From Xanthobacteraceae bacterium (lineage in GTDB: Bacteria; Pseudomonadota; Alphaproteobacteria; Rhizobiales; Xanthobacteraceae), in contig JASHRY010000237.1 in assembly GCA_030037105.1 (NCBI GenBank), positions 1 to 9,840 of the forward strand: a stretch of 9,840 bases of DNA. Direction: 5' to 3'. The first letter of the stretch is position 1, and each line of letters starts with the position of its first letter. The notes beneath the pieces were generated by a model, which saw only the letters and a list, made by a program, of their open reading frames with translations, did not search any database and had not been told where the DNA came from. Position numbers and translations under genes: made by a program. Shown here piece by piece: positions 1 to 6,518 of the stretch.

Positions 1-181
1 CCCTACAGCCCAGACCTCAATCCGATCGAGCAGGTCTTCGCCAAGCTCAAGACCCTGCTCAGAAAAGCCGACGAGCGAACCGTCGAAACGACCTGGCGAC
101 GTATCGGAACCTTGCTCAACGCATTCCCTCCGCAGGAATGCGCAAAACTACTTCCGAAACGCAGGATATGCTTCAGCCTAA
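1..181 (+). pseudogene. IS630 transposase C-terminus, frameshifted at its tail
   Basis: Reading from base 1, the protein starts PYSPDLNPIEQVFAKLK. This is the highly conserved block of IS630 transposases that carries the last acidic residue of the DDE triad (Glu10 of the visible part). After about 47 codons the frame goes wrong: it reads ECAKLLPKRRICF instead of the usual family ending, and would run on to a TGA at 256-258. Removing one A from the AAAA run at 144-147 restores ECANYFRNAGYASA followed by TAA at 179-181, which matches the normal IS630 C-terminus. A single-base insertion is therefore the simplest explanation. It lies after the catalytic residue, so the altered tail may or may not abolish activity. 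A sequencing error is also possible. The N-terminal part is outside the window. Confidence 0.78.
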
Positions 182-196
182 GTGAAATGGACTCTA
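1..196 (+). mobile_element. IS630-family insertion sequence, 3' end (partial)
   Basis: The first 180 bases encode the C-terminal end of an IS630/Tc1-mariner-type DDE transposase. The element therefore begins outside the window and ends here. Just after the transposase stop lies AGTGAAATGGACTCTA (181-196), which I take as the terminal inverted repeat because it directly follows the gene and ends in TA, the dinucleotide target of this family. The left end is not in view, so neither the repeat pairing nor the exact boundary (about 194-199) can be confirmed. The element sits roughly 220 bases upstream of ftrA and in the same orientation, so its insertion may have replaced or displaced whatever lay upstream of the iron genes. 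Confidence 0.72.
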
Positions 197-325
197 ATAT
201 TTGCGCCCCTTCGAGCGCGCCGCTGACAACCGGTGCGACTTTTTCCGTTCACCCCTGACGCGCTCTATCGTCATCGAAATATTGCCGAAGCTGCTTTTTC
301 CTGTTAGGAGCAAGATACTGAAAAG

Positions 326-349
326 ACTAGAATTTTACTTTATTCTAAA
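326..349 (+). promoter_or_regulatory. Imperfect Irr (ICE-box)-like element upstream of ftrA
   Basis: This AT-rich stretch stands out in GC-rich surroundings and lies 65-88 bases upstream of the ftrA start. It holds TTCTAAA at 343-349, identical to the right half of the rhizobial Irr box as I recall it (about TTTAGAAYNRTTCTAAA). A correctly spaced left half would be 333-339 (TTTTACT), which matches only 3 of 7. A better left-like half, CTAGAA, is at 327-332, giving TAGAAT (328-333) and ATTCTA (342-347) as an inverted repeat with an 8-base spacer, wider than the canonical box. TAGAAT is also 5/6 to a -10 hexamer but has no good -35. Control by Irr or another iron regulator fits the downstream genes, but the site is not canonical. 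Confidence 0.33.
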
Positions 350-401
350 GCTAAACTGGGAAACGGTCGCTTGGTTGAGCGCCGGGCCGCGAAATCGCTC
401 T

Positions 402-406
402 GGGAG
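402..406 (+). promoter_or_regulatory. Ribosome binding site of ftrA
   Basis: GGGAG lies 7 bases upstream of the ATG at 414. This supports that start over the longer in-frame reading from 201, whose extra 71 residues do not look like protein and would bury the signal peptide inside the chain. Confidence 0.7.
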
Positions 407-413
407 AATCGTC

Positions 414-959
414 ATGGGACTCGTGAGACGCGCAACACTTGCCACATTGGTCGCCGCCGGCGCCGCTGCCGGCTTGGCGACGCTACCCGCCGCAGCCAAG
501 GAATTCTATGTCGGCGAGCCGGTCGTGCAGAACGACATGCAAATCGTCCCGCACTATCTACTCGGCATCGTGATGTCGGCGATGCCGAAGGGCACGGCGA
601 TGGGTCCGAATGCTGTTCATCTTGAAGTCGACGTGCACGCGACGAAGGACGAGAAGCACGGCTTCAAGGAGGACGAGTGGATACCTTACCTGACGATCTC
701 CTATACGATCGAGAAAGTGGGCACGAAATTCAAGAAGACCGGAAAAATGTTGGCCATGACCGCAGACGATGGCCCGCATTACGCCAACAACGTCGCGCTC
801 ATGGGCGATGGCGATTATCGCCTCACTTACCATTTCGAACCGCCGTCGAAGGTGGGTTTCCTCCGCCACATCGACAAGGCGACCGGAGTGCCCGACTGGT
901 GGAAGCCGTTCTCGGAGAGCTGGACCTTCCATTTCCCGAGCAAGGAGGCCAAGGATTGA
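414..959 (+). CDS. ftrA: FtrA/P19-type periplasmic iron-binding protein (FetP/Tp34 family)
   Basis: This is a 181-residue precursor of the P19/FetP/Tp34 family: periplasmic proteins that bind copper and iron and work with an Ftr1-type permease in ferrous/ferric iron uptake. Residues 1-28 form a signal peptide with an Ala-rich core and a likely cut after LPAAA. The mature part keeps the family's metal ligands: HLE (His69 and Glu71), Met115, and PHY (His122). His152 in the RHIDKATGV block fits the remaining histidine by spacing, and His140 is an alternative. The DDGPHYANN and WKPF blocks are also typical. The length is normal. The start is chosen from the Shine-Dalgarno site at 402-406 and the signal peptide. 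ftrB follows 7 bases after the stop, so the two are almost certainly cotranscribed. In Brucella FtrABCD this protein pairs with a cupredoxin, a permease and a ferredoxin; the last two are not here. Confidence 0.9.
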   Translation: MGLVRRATLATLVAAGAAAGLATLPAAAKEFYVGEPVVQNDMQIVPHYLLGIVMSAMPKGTAMGPNAVHLEVDVHATKDEKHGFKEDEWIPYLTISYTIEKVGTKFKKTGKMLAMTADDGPHYANNVALMGDGDYRLTYHFEPPSKVGFLRHIDKATGVPDWWKPFSESWTFHFPSKEAKD

Positions 960-966
960 CGCAGCC

Positions 967-1305
967 ATGATGCGCGCATCAACGTTGTTGGTCATCGCCG
1001 CATTGGCCGCTGGGGTCTGCGCGAGCGCGCGGGCCGAAGATTCCTATTCGGCGACCATTACCATTCGCAATCACCGCTTTGAGCCGTCCGAGCTCCGCGT
1101 CCCCGCCGGCAAGCGGATAACGCTGACGGTCATCAATGCTGATCCGCTTTCCGAGGAATTCGATTCGTCGGCGCTCAAGGTCGAGAAAGTCATCGCCGGC
1201 AAGGCGCAGGGTGTCGTGCACATCAGTCCGCTCAGGCCCGGTCGCTACGACTTCATCGGCGAATATCACGAGGATACGGCGAAGGGCGAAGTCATCGCCG
1301 AATAA
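967..1305 (+). CDS. ftrB: FtrB-like periplasmic cupredoxin-domain protein
   Basis: A 112-residue secreted protein. Residues 1-23 are a signal peptide (hydrophobic core LLVIAALAAGV, cleavage near ASARA|ED). The rest is a single small beta-barrel domain of the cupredoxin_1 type, with the blocks FEPSELRVPAGKRITLTVIN, EEFDSSALKVEK and LRPGRYDFIGEYHEDTAKG. These match the cupredoxin partner of P19/FtrA in FtrABCD-type iron transport, thought to oxidise or hand over iron in the periplasm. The classical blue-copper Cys-His-Met cluster is absent: the mature part has no Cys or Met. Acidic residues (the EEF and EYHED motifs) and His are the likely metal ligands, as in its close relatives. The start at 967 has AAGGA at 951-955 (11-base spacing); a second ATG at 970 is equally possible. 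It follows ftrA with a 7-base gap. Confidence 0.82.
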   Translation: MMRASTLLVIAALAAGVCASARAEDSYSATITIRNHRFEPSELRVPAGKRITLTVINADPLSEEFDSSALKVEKVIAGKAQGVVHISPLRPGRYDFIGEYHEDTAKGEVIAE

Positions 1306-1492
1306 GGTCGTCATCGCAATAAAATCGCAGCGCCATGTCGCTGCACCGGTGGCGGCGAACGGTGAAAGCCGTCGCCCCCAGATTCGGCACGCGATGGGTC
1401 GGACTTTTCAACCTATCACATTGATCGAACGTTGGAATTGGCGTAACGCGGCAGCCGTCGGCGGCCGTATTGGACCGTCCTTCTTGCCGATT

Positions 1493-1517
1493 CCCGCGTC
1501 GCCAAGGCGAACGCGGG
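1493..1517 (+). terminator. Strong stem-loop between ftrB and aas (possible terminator)
   Basis: CCCGCG (1493-1498) pairs with CGCGGG (1512-1517), and TCGCC (1499-1503) with GGCGA (1506-1510). The result is an 11-base-pair, mostly G-C stem with one bulged A (1511) and a formal two-base AA loop, which in practice would open to about four bases. It is followed by CGTTTAAAC, so there is only a short T-run. It could end the ftrAB transcript, although it sits 188 bases past the ftrB stop and only 58 bases before aas. It could equally be a structure in the aas leader. Nothing else recognisable was found in 1306-1574. Confidence 0.38.
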
Positions 1518-1574
1518 CGTTTAAACTGCAGGCGGCAGCAGTGCTGGCCGGGAAGCAAACGGCGGGGTGAGCCC

Positions 1575-4500
1575 ATGTCCATGTCCCTGATGACGACGCG
1601 ACGTTTCGCGCCTTTATTCTGGTGCCAATTCTTCTCGGCGTTCAGCGACAACTTCCTCAAGACGGCGCTGGTCTTCGTGATCCTGTTTCAGATCGCGGGC
1701 GCTAATTCCGAGGCGTTGATCACGCTTGCCGGCGCGACGCTCATCGCCCCGTTCTTCCTGCTCTCCGGGCTTGGCGGCGAACTCGCCGATCGCTACGACA
1801 AGGCCTTCGTGGCGCGGCGCCTCAAGCTCATCGAGATCGGCGTCGCCGCGCTGGCGGTGGCCGGGTTCGCCCTCCATTCGCTGCTGCTGCTTTTTCTCGC
1901 GGTGCTCTCGTTCGGAACGATCGCCTCGCTGTTCGGCCCGATCAAATACGGCATCCTGCCCGACCATCTCGCGCGCGAGGAACTGCCGTCCGGCAACGCG
2001 TTGGTCGAAGGCGGGACCTTCCTCGCCATCCTCATCGGCACCATTGTCGCCGGCGTCGCCGCCAAGGGCGGCGGCGATCCGATCCATTTTGCCTGGCTGA
2101 TGATGGTGGCGGCTTTGGCGTGCTGGATCGCGAGCCGGTTCATCCCGCCGAGCGGCGAAGGCGCGCCCGAACTCAAGATCAACCGCAACATCTTCGCCTC
2201 GACCGGCGCTCTCATCAGGTATGTGCGCGCCGAGCCGCGGTTGTGGTGGGGCGCGCTGGTCACCAGTTGGTTCTGGCTCGTGGGCGCGCTGGTCCTGTCG
2301 CTGTTGCCGCCGCTCGTGACCTTCGACATCGGCGGCAGCGAGACGGTGGTGACCCTCTTCCTCACCATATTCTCGGTGGCGGTCGCGATCGGTTCGGCGT
2401 TTGCCGCTTGGCTCGCCCACGGCCGCATCGTGCTCCTGCCGACGCTCGTCGCCGCCGTGCTGCTCGGTTTGTTCTCTCTCGATCTCGGCTGGACCGCGTC
2501 CGCCGTCGTGCCGGCGACGCACCCGCTCAGCATCGGCGAGTTCCTCGCCTCGCCGCACAGCGTGCATATCGCGATCGATCTCGCCGGGCTCGCGGTCGCC
2601 GGCGGCCTGTTCATCGTGCCGACGTTTACCGCGGTGCAGGCCTGGGCCGGCGCCGATCACCGCGCCCGCGTCGTCGCCGCCGTCAACGTGCTCAATGCCG
2701 CCTTCATGGTCGTCGGCGCGATCATCCTCGCCGTGCTGCAAAAGCTCGGTTTCGGCGTGGCGTTTCTCTTCGCCCTCATCGGCGTCGCCAATCTCGTCGT
2801 CGCCGTCATCATCGGCCGCACCATGCCGGCGGGCTGGTTGAACGATTTTCTGTCGATCGTCTTCCGCGCTTTCTTCCGCCTCGAGGTCAACGGCCTGGAG
2901 AACATCGACAAGGCGGGTCACAACGCCATCATTGCGCTCAACCATGTGAGCTTTCTCGATCCCCCCCTGGCGACGGCGATCCTGCCGAAGCGCCCGGTCT
3001 TCGCCATCGACGTGGCGATGTCGAAGCGCTGGTGGATCCAGCCCTTCCTCAAATTCGTGCGCACCATGGCGCTCGATCCGCTCAAGCCGATGGCGCTGCG
3101 CACCATCATCAACGCCGTGCGCGACGGCAACATGCTGGTGATATTCCCGGAGGGCCGCATCACCGTCACCGGCAGCCTGATGAAGATCTACGACGGCGCC
3201 GCGATGATCGCCGACAAGTCGGACGCGATGGTGGTGCCGGTGCGCATCGACGGACCGCAGGCGACGATCTTCAGCCGGCTCAAGAGCACGCAGGTGCGCC
3301 GGCGGCTGTTCCCGAAGATCAAGGTGACGATCCTCGAGCCGGTGAAGCTCAACGTCGATCCGGCGCTCAAGGGGCGCAAGCGGCGCCTGGCCGCCGGCGC
3401 CGCGCTTTACGACGTGATGTCCAACCTGATCTTCCGCACCACTCCGACCGACCGCACGATCGTCGAGGCGGTTATCGAGGCGGCGCACATTCACGGCGGC
3501 AAGTGGCCGATTGTCGAGGACCCGACGAGCGGGCGGTTGACCTACAAGCGGCTCCTCCAGGCGACCAGAATCCTCGGCGCCAAGCTGATGCCGCTGGCGC
3601 CGGAAGGGCGCGCCGTCGGCGTCATGCTCCCGACCGCCAACGGCGCGGCCGTGACCGTGCTCGCGCTGATGTCTGCCGGACGCGTTCCCGCCATGGTCAA
3701 CTTCACCTCGGGAGCCGCCAACATCCTCGGCGGCTGCCGTGCCGCGGAAGTCGACACCATTCTCACCGCGCACGCCTTCGTGGAAAAGGCGCGACTCGAA
3801 AAGCTCGTCGCCCAGATCGAGAAGGAGGTGCGCATCGTCTATCTGGAGGATGTGCGCAAGACGGTGAGTTTGCTCGACAAGCTGCGCGGCGCGCTCAGGG
3901 CGAAAAAGCCGCTGGTCGTACGCAAAGCCGACGACTGGGCGGCGATCCTGTTCACGTCCGGCACCGAGGGCGTGCCCAAGGGCGTTGTTCTCACCCATCG
4001 GAACATCCTGGCGAACGTGGCGCAGGCCGAGGCCAGCATCGATTTCGGGCGCGAGGACAAGCTGTTCATGGCGCTGCCGGCGTTCCACTCATTCGGCTTC
4101 ATGGGCGGCATCGTGCTGCCGCTTATTTCCGGCGTGCCCACCTATTTTTATCCTTCGCCGTTGCATTACCGCACCGTGCCGGAGTTGGTCTACGGCATGT
4201 GCGCGACCTACATGTTCGGCACCGACACGTTCCTTGCCGGCTACGCGCGCATGGCCCACCCTTACGACTTCCGCTCGCTGCGTTACATCATCGCCGGCGG
4301 CGAGGCGGTGAAGGAATCGACGCGCCGCATCTATCTGGAAAAGTTCGGGATGCGCGTCCTCGAAGGCTACGGCGTGACCGAGACGTCCCCGGTGCTGGCG
4401 CTCAACACGCCGATGTTCAACAAGTTCGGCACCGTCGGCCGTTTGCTGCCGGGCATCGAGGCCAGGCTGGAGAAGGTCGAGGGCGTCGAGGAGGGCGGGC

Positions 4501-4982
4501 GGCTCTTCGTCAAGGGGCCGAACGTGATGCTCGGCTATCTGCGCGCCGACAAACCCGGCGTGTTGGAAAAACCGCCGCAGGGCTGGTACGACACCGGCGA
4601 TATCGTCAGCATCGACGAGCAGGGCTATATCGCCATCAAAGGCCGCGCCAAGCGTTTCGCCAAGATCGGCGGCGAGATGATCTCGCTCGCGGCCGTGGAA
4701 ATGCTCGCGGCCGAGCTGTGGCCGAACTATATCTCCGCGGTGGCCACGGTCCCCGACGCCCGCAAGGGCGAGCGCCTGATCCTGGTCACCGACAAGCACG
4801 GCGCGACGCGCGCCGACTTTCAGGCCTATGCCCGCAGCAAACACGCCTCCGAGCTGATGTGTCCGGCCGAAGTCATGGTCCTCGACAAGCTGCCGCTGCT
4901 CGGCTCGGGCAAGCCCGACCTCGTGGCACTGCAGAAATTCGTGCGCGAGCAGGCGGCGGCCAAAGCCGCGGCCGCGGAGTAA
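1575..4982 (+). CDS. aas: LplT-PlsC-Aas fusion: lysophospholipid flippase / 2-acyl-GPE acyltransferase / acyl-ACP synthetase
   Basis: A 1135-residue inner-membrane protein that joins, in one chain, three activities that recycle lysophospholipids. Residues 1 to about 425 are an MFS transporter of the LplT type (FFSAFSDNFLK near residues 19-29, about twelve hydrophobic segments), flipping lysophospholipids inward. Residues about 430-620 are a PlsC/LPLAT acyltransferase with the NHVSFLD box (catalytic His457 and Asp462) and FPEGR (524-528). Residues about 645-1135 are an AMP-forming acyl-ACP synthetase with FTSGTEGVPKG (793-803), EGYGVTET (930-937), YDTGD (1005-1009) and the C-terminal adenylation lysine Lys1113 in GSGKPD. 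In E. coli, LplT and the two-domain Aas (719 residues) are separate; this fused form is known in alphaproteobacteria. All motifs are intact. The start at 1575 follows GGGGTGA at only 4 bases; ATG 1581 is an alternative with 10-base spacing. The gene converges on the MetE-like gene 40 bases downstream. Confidence 0.93.
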   Translation: MSMSLMTTRRFAPLFWCQFFSAFSDNFLKTALVFVILFQIAGANSEALITLAGATLIAPFFLLSGLGGELADRYDKAFVARRLKLIEIGVAALAVAGFALHSLLLLFLAVLSFGTIASLFGPIKYGILPDHLAREELPSGNALVEGGTFLAILIGTIVAGVAAKGGGDPIHFAWLMMVAALACWIASRFIPPSGEGAPELKINRNIFASTGALIRYVRAEPRLWWGALVTSWFWLVGALVLSLLPPLVTFDIGGSETVVTLFLTIFSVAVAIGSAFAAWLAHGRIVLLPTLVAAVLLGLFSLDLGWTASAVVPATHPLSIGEFLASPHSVHIAIDLAGLAVAGGLFIVPTFTAVQAWAGADHRARVVAAVNVLNAAFMVVGAIILAVLQKLGFGVAFLFALIGVANLVVAVIIGRTMPAGWLNDFLSIVFRAFFRLEVNGLENIDKAGHNAIIALNHVSFLDPPLATAILPKRPVFAIDVAMSKRWWIQPFLKFVRTMALDPLKPMALRTIINAVRDGNMLVIFPEGRITVTGSLMKIYDGAAMIADKSDAMVVPVRIDGPQATIFSRLKSTQVRRRLFPKIKVTILEPVKLNVDPALKGRKRRLAAGAALYDVMSNLIFRTTPTDRTIVEAVIEAAHIHGGKWPIVEDPTSGRLTYKRLLQATRILGAKLMPLAPEGRAVGVMLPTANGAAVTVLALMSAGRVPAMVNFTSGAANILGGCRAAEVDTILTAHAFVEKARLEKLVAQIEKEVRIVYLEDVRKTVSLLDKLRGALRAKKPLVVRKADDWAAILFTSGTEGVPKGVVLTHRNILANVAQAEASIDFGREDKLFMALPAFHSFGFMGGIVLPLISGVPTYFYPSPLHYRTVPELVYGMCATYMFGTDTFLAGYARMAHPYDFRSLRYIIAGGEAVKESTRRIYLEKFGMRVLEGYGVTETSPVLALNTPMFNKFGTVGRLLPGIEARLEKVEGVEEGGRLFVKGPNVMLGYLRADKPGVLEKPPQGWYDTGDIVSIDEQGYIAIKGRAKRFAKIGGEMISLAAVEMLAAELWPNYISAVATVPDARKGERLILVTDKHGATRADFQAYARSKHASELMCPAEVMVLDKLPLLGSGKPDLVALQKFVREQAAAKAAAAE

Positions 4983-5022
4983 TCGTTATCTGTTCCGTCG
5001 GCCTCGGGCCGCCCGCCCCAAA

Positions 5023-6255
5023 TCAGGCGGCGGCTCGCTGCCAGAGGCGCTTCGTGGCGAGCGCCGCGCCCTCCGAGAGCGCCTTGAGCTTCGCCCAGGC
5101 GACCTGCGGATGCACGCGGCCGCCGAGCCCGCAATCGGTCGAAGCGATGACGTTGTCGCGGCCGACCGCCTCGGCAAAGCGGCAAATCCGGTCGGCGACG
5201 ATCTCGGGATGCTCGATCAGGTTGGTCGAGTGGCTGACCACGCCGGGCAGGATCTTCTTGCCCGCGGGCAACTTCACGTCCTTCCACAGCTTCCATTCGT
5301 GCTCGTGGCGGACGTTGGCGGCCTCGAAGGAATAATAGTCCGCGTTGATCCCGAGCATCAGGTCGACAAGGTGCTTCATGGGAATGTCGGTGGAATGCGG
5401 GCCGTGCCAGCTCCCCCAGCACAGGTGGAAGCGGATTTTGCTGGAAGGAAGTCCCTTGATCGCGTGATTGAGCGCGTCGAGGCAAAGCTTCGTGTAACGC
5501 CGGTAGCCTTCGACGGTCGGTTCCTTTTTCGACTGATCCCAACTTTCGCCGATCGCCGGGTCGTCAAGCTGCAAGGTGAAGCCGGCGTCGATGATCGCTT
5601 TGTACTCCTCGCGCATCGCGTCCGCGCAGGCGTACATCAATTCCTCCTCGGTCTTGTAGTATTCGCTGGCGAAGCGCGAGCAGCTCGCCGGCGCCACCGC
5701 GTTCATCCAGCCGTCCTTGATTCCCGACGCCGCCAGCGCGGCCTTGAGGTTGGCGATGTCGCGCTGGATCGCCCGCTGTCCCTTGTACTTGATCGGGCCG
5801 GTGACCAGGGGACTATAATGAGTCATGAACTGTTCGGGCAGGTTGCACCCGGACTGCGGGTCCGCGTAGGCTTCCGCGAACTTGTTGAAGTCGCGGCGAT
5901 CCGGCCAACTCCCCAACTCGAAAGCGCCGGGCGTCAAGGGTTTGATCGGCGCCAATGGTTTCTTCCAGAGCCCGATCTCGACGACCTCAACGCCGGTCAG
6001 GCGCCGCACCACATACGACCACCACGAGCCGTAATCGTAGGCCCAACCCATCGTGTGGCCGAGCTCGCCGTCGTTGATGAGGTCGATGCCGGCTTCTTTC
6101 TGGCGGCGGACGACGTCCGCCACTGCGCCCTTGAGTTCTTTCTCGAAAGCGGTCTCGTCGGCCGACTGGTTGACGGTGCGCTGATGCGCGGCGGCGATCA
6201 GCTTTTCTGGGCGCGGCAGGCTCCCCACATGGGTCGTCAGGATCCGGTCAGCCAT
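5023..6255 (-). CDS. MetE C-terminal-domain-like, cobalamin-independent methyltransferase (methionine synthase II family)
   Basis: A 410-residue protein related to the catalytic C-terminal half of cobalamin-independent methionine synthase (COG0620, UROD/MetE-like barrel). The start MADRILTTHVGSLPRP is the family's usual N-terminus. The zinc ligands of MetE appear conserved: His277 and Cys279 in HLCWGSWH, Glu311 in SFEAAN, and Cys375 in TDCGLGG. At 410 residues it lacks the N-terminal half of full MetE (about 750 residues), which binds polyglutamylated folate. Its methyl donor, and even whether it makes methionine, are therefore uncertain; relatives include methyltransferases and CoM-transferases acting on other thiols. 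GGGAGG (complement of 6261-6266) lies 5 bases before the ATG and fixes the start, rejecting an upstream extension to 6327. It is probably transcribed alone from 6256-6347. Confidence 0.86.
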   Translation of the reverse strand: MADRILTTHVGSLPRPEKLIAAAHQRTVNQSADETAFEKELKGAVADVVRRQKEAGIDLINDGELGHTMGWAYDYGSWWSYVVRRLTGVEVVEIGLWKKPLAPIKPLTPGAFELGSWPDRRDFNKFAEAYADPQSGCNLPEQFMTHYSPLVTGPIKYKGQRAIQRDIANLKAALAASGIKDGWMNAVAPASCSRFASEYYKTEEELMYACADAMREEYKAIIDAGFTLQLDDPAIGESWDQSKKEPTVEGYRRYTKLCLDALNHAIKGLPSSKIRFHLCWGSWHGPHSTDIPMKHLVDLMLGINADYYSFEAANVRHEHEWKLWKDVKLPAGKKILPGVVSHSTNLIEHPEIVADRICRFAEAVGRDNVIASTDCGLGGRVHPQVAWAKLKALSEGAALATKRLWQRAAA

Positions 6256-6260
6256 CTTTT

Positions 6261-6266
6261 CCTCCC
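6261..6266 (-). promoter_or_regulatory. Ribosome binding site of the MetE-like gene
   Basis: On the minus strand GGGAGG stands 5 bases before the ATG at 6255. It is the strongest Shine-Dalgarno site in the window and decides this start over the in-frame extension to 6327. Confidence 0.8.
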
Positions 6267-6286
6267 GATTTTTGTGAGCGTTGCGC

Positions 6287-6309
6287 CGGGTGCGGCAGTG
6301 CGCCACCCG
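6287..6309 (-). promoter_or_regulatory. Hairpin in the leader of the MetE-like gene
   Basis: CGGGTG (6287-6292) and CACCCG (6304-6309) are perfect inverted repeats around an 11-base loop, 32-54 bases upstream of the start codon. A second, outer inverted repeat GTGAGC (6274-6279) / GCTCAC (6333-6338) encloses it; its transcript-3' arm ends 7 bases before the Shine-Dalgarno site. If the candidate promoter at 6320-6347 is right, the far outer arm would not be transcribed and only the inner hairpin would form in the mRNA. No known riboswitch class could be recognised by eye. Confidence 0.35.
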
Positions 6310-6319
6310 TTGCGGCGGT

Positions 6320-6347
6320 TCTATCAAAAAAGGCTCACCATCGGCAA
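6320..6347 (-). promoter_or_regulatory. Candidate sigma70-type promoter for the MetE-like gene
   Basis: On the minus strand, TTGCCG (complement of 6342-6347) is followed after 16 bases by GATAGA (complement of 6320-6325). These resemble -35 and -10 elements, and they are separated by a T-rich run (TTTTTT). The arrangement would give a leader of about 60 bases ahead of the ATG at 6255. The match is moderate and based on pattern alone. The rest of the non-coding stretch 6348-6518 shows nothing recognisable. Confidence 0.33.
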
Positions 6348-6518
6348 GGCGTCCGCTGCACGTTGCCGGACCGGATCATCGCACATGATCGTTTGCGGCG
6401 GGGAATGGGCGGGCGCCCGCGCGAACGGCAGCAGTCGGGAACACACCTGCTCGTTTCCGGAATTCGCGTCTGGAGATCTCAGCAGTTCCGCGACAGCGAT
6501 TTCACCGCTTCCCGGTCG

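Noticed and set aside
201..413. N-terminal extension of ftrA to an upstream start at 201
   Set aside because: It would start at the edge of the IS, lacks a fitting Shine-Dalgarno site, and would bury a clear signal peptide. The ATG at 414 has GGGAG at 7 bases.
1327..1344. GCAGCG-CCATGT-CGCTGC hairpin just after ftrB, considered as the ftrAB terminator
   Set aside because: It has six base pairs with no following T-run, weaker than the stem at 1493-1517. It could contribute but is not supportable alone.
1614..4088. An 824-codon open frame on the minus strand opposite aas
   Set aside because: It is rich in Arg, His, Asp and Glu with no domain pattern, and lies exactly opposite a gene with complete catalytic motifs. 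It is a typical shadow in GC-rich DNA.
4999..5011. CGGCC-TCG-GGCCG hairpin between the convergent aas and MetE-like genes, considered as a shared terminator
   Set aside because: The stem is only five base pairs and there is no T-run on either side; this is common in GC-rich sequence.
2120..5335. A 1071-codon open frame on the plus strand overlapping aas in another frame
   Set aside because: It is Arg/Ala-rich with low complexity and no recognisable domain, and runs through the aas stop into the convergent gene. It is a product of high third-position GC.
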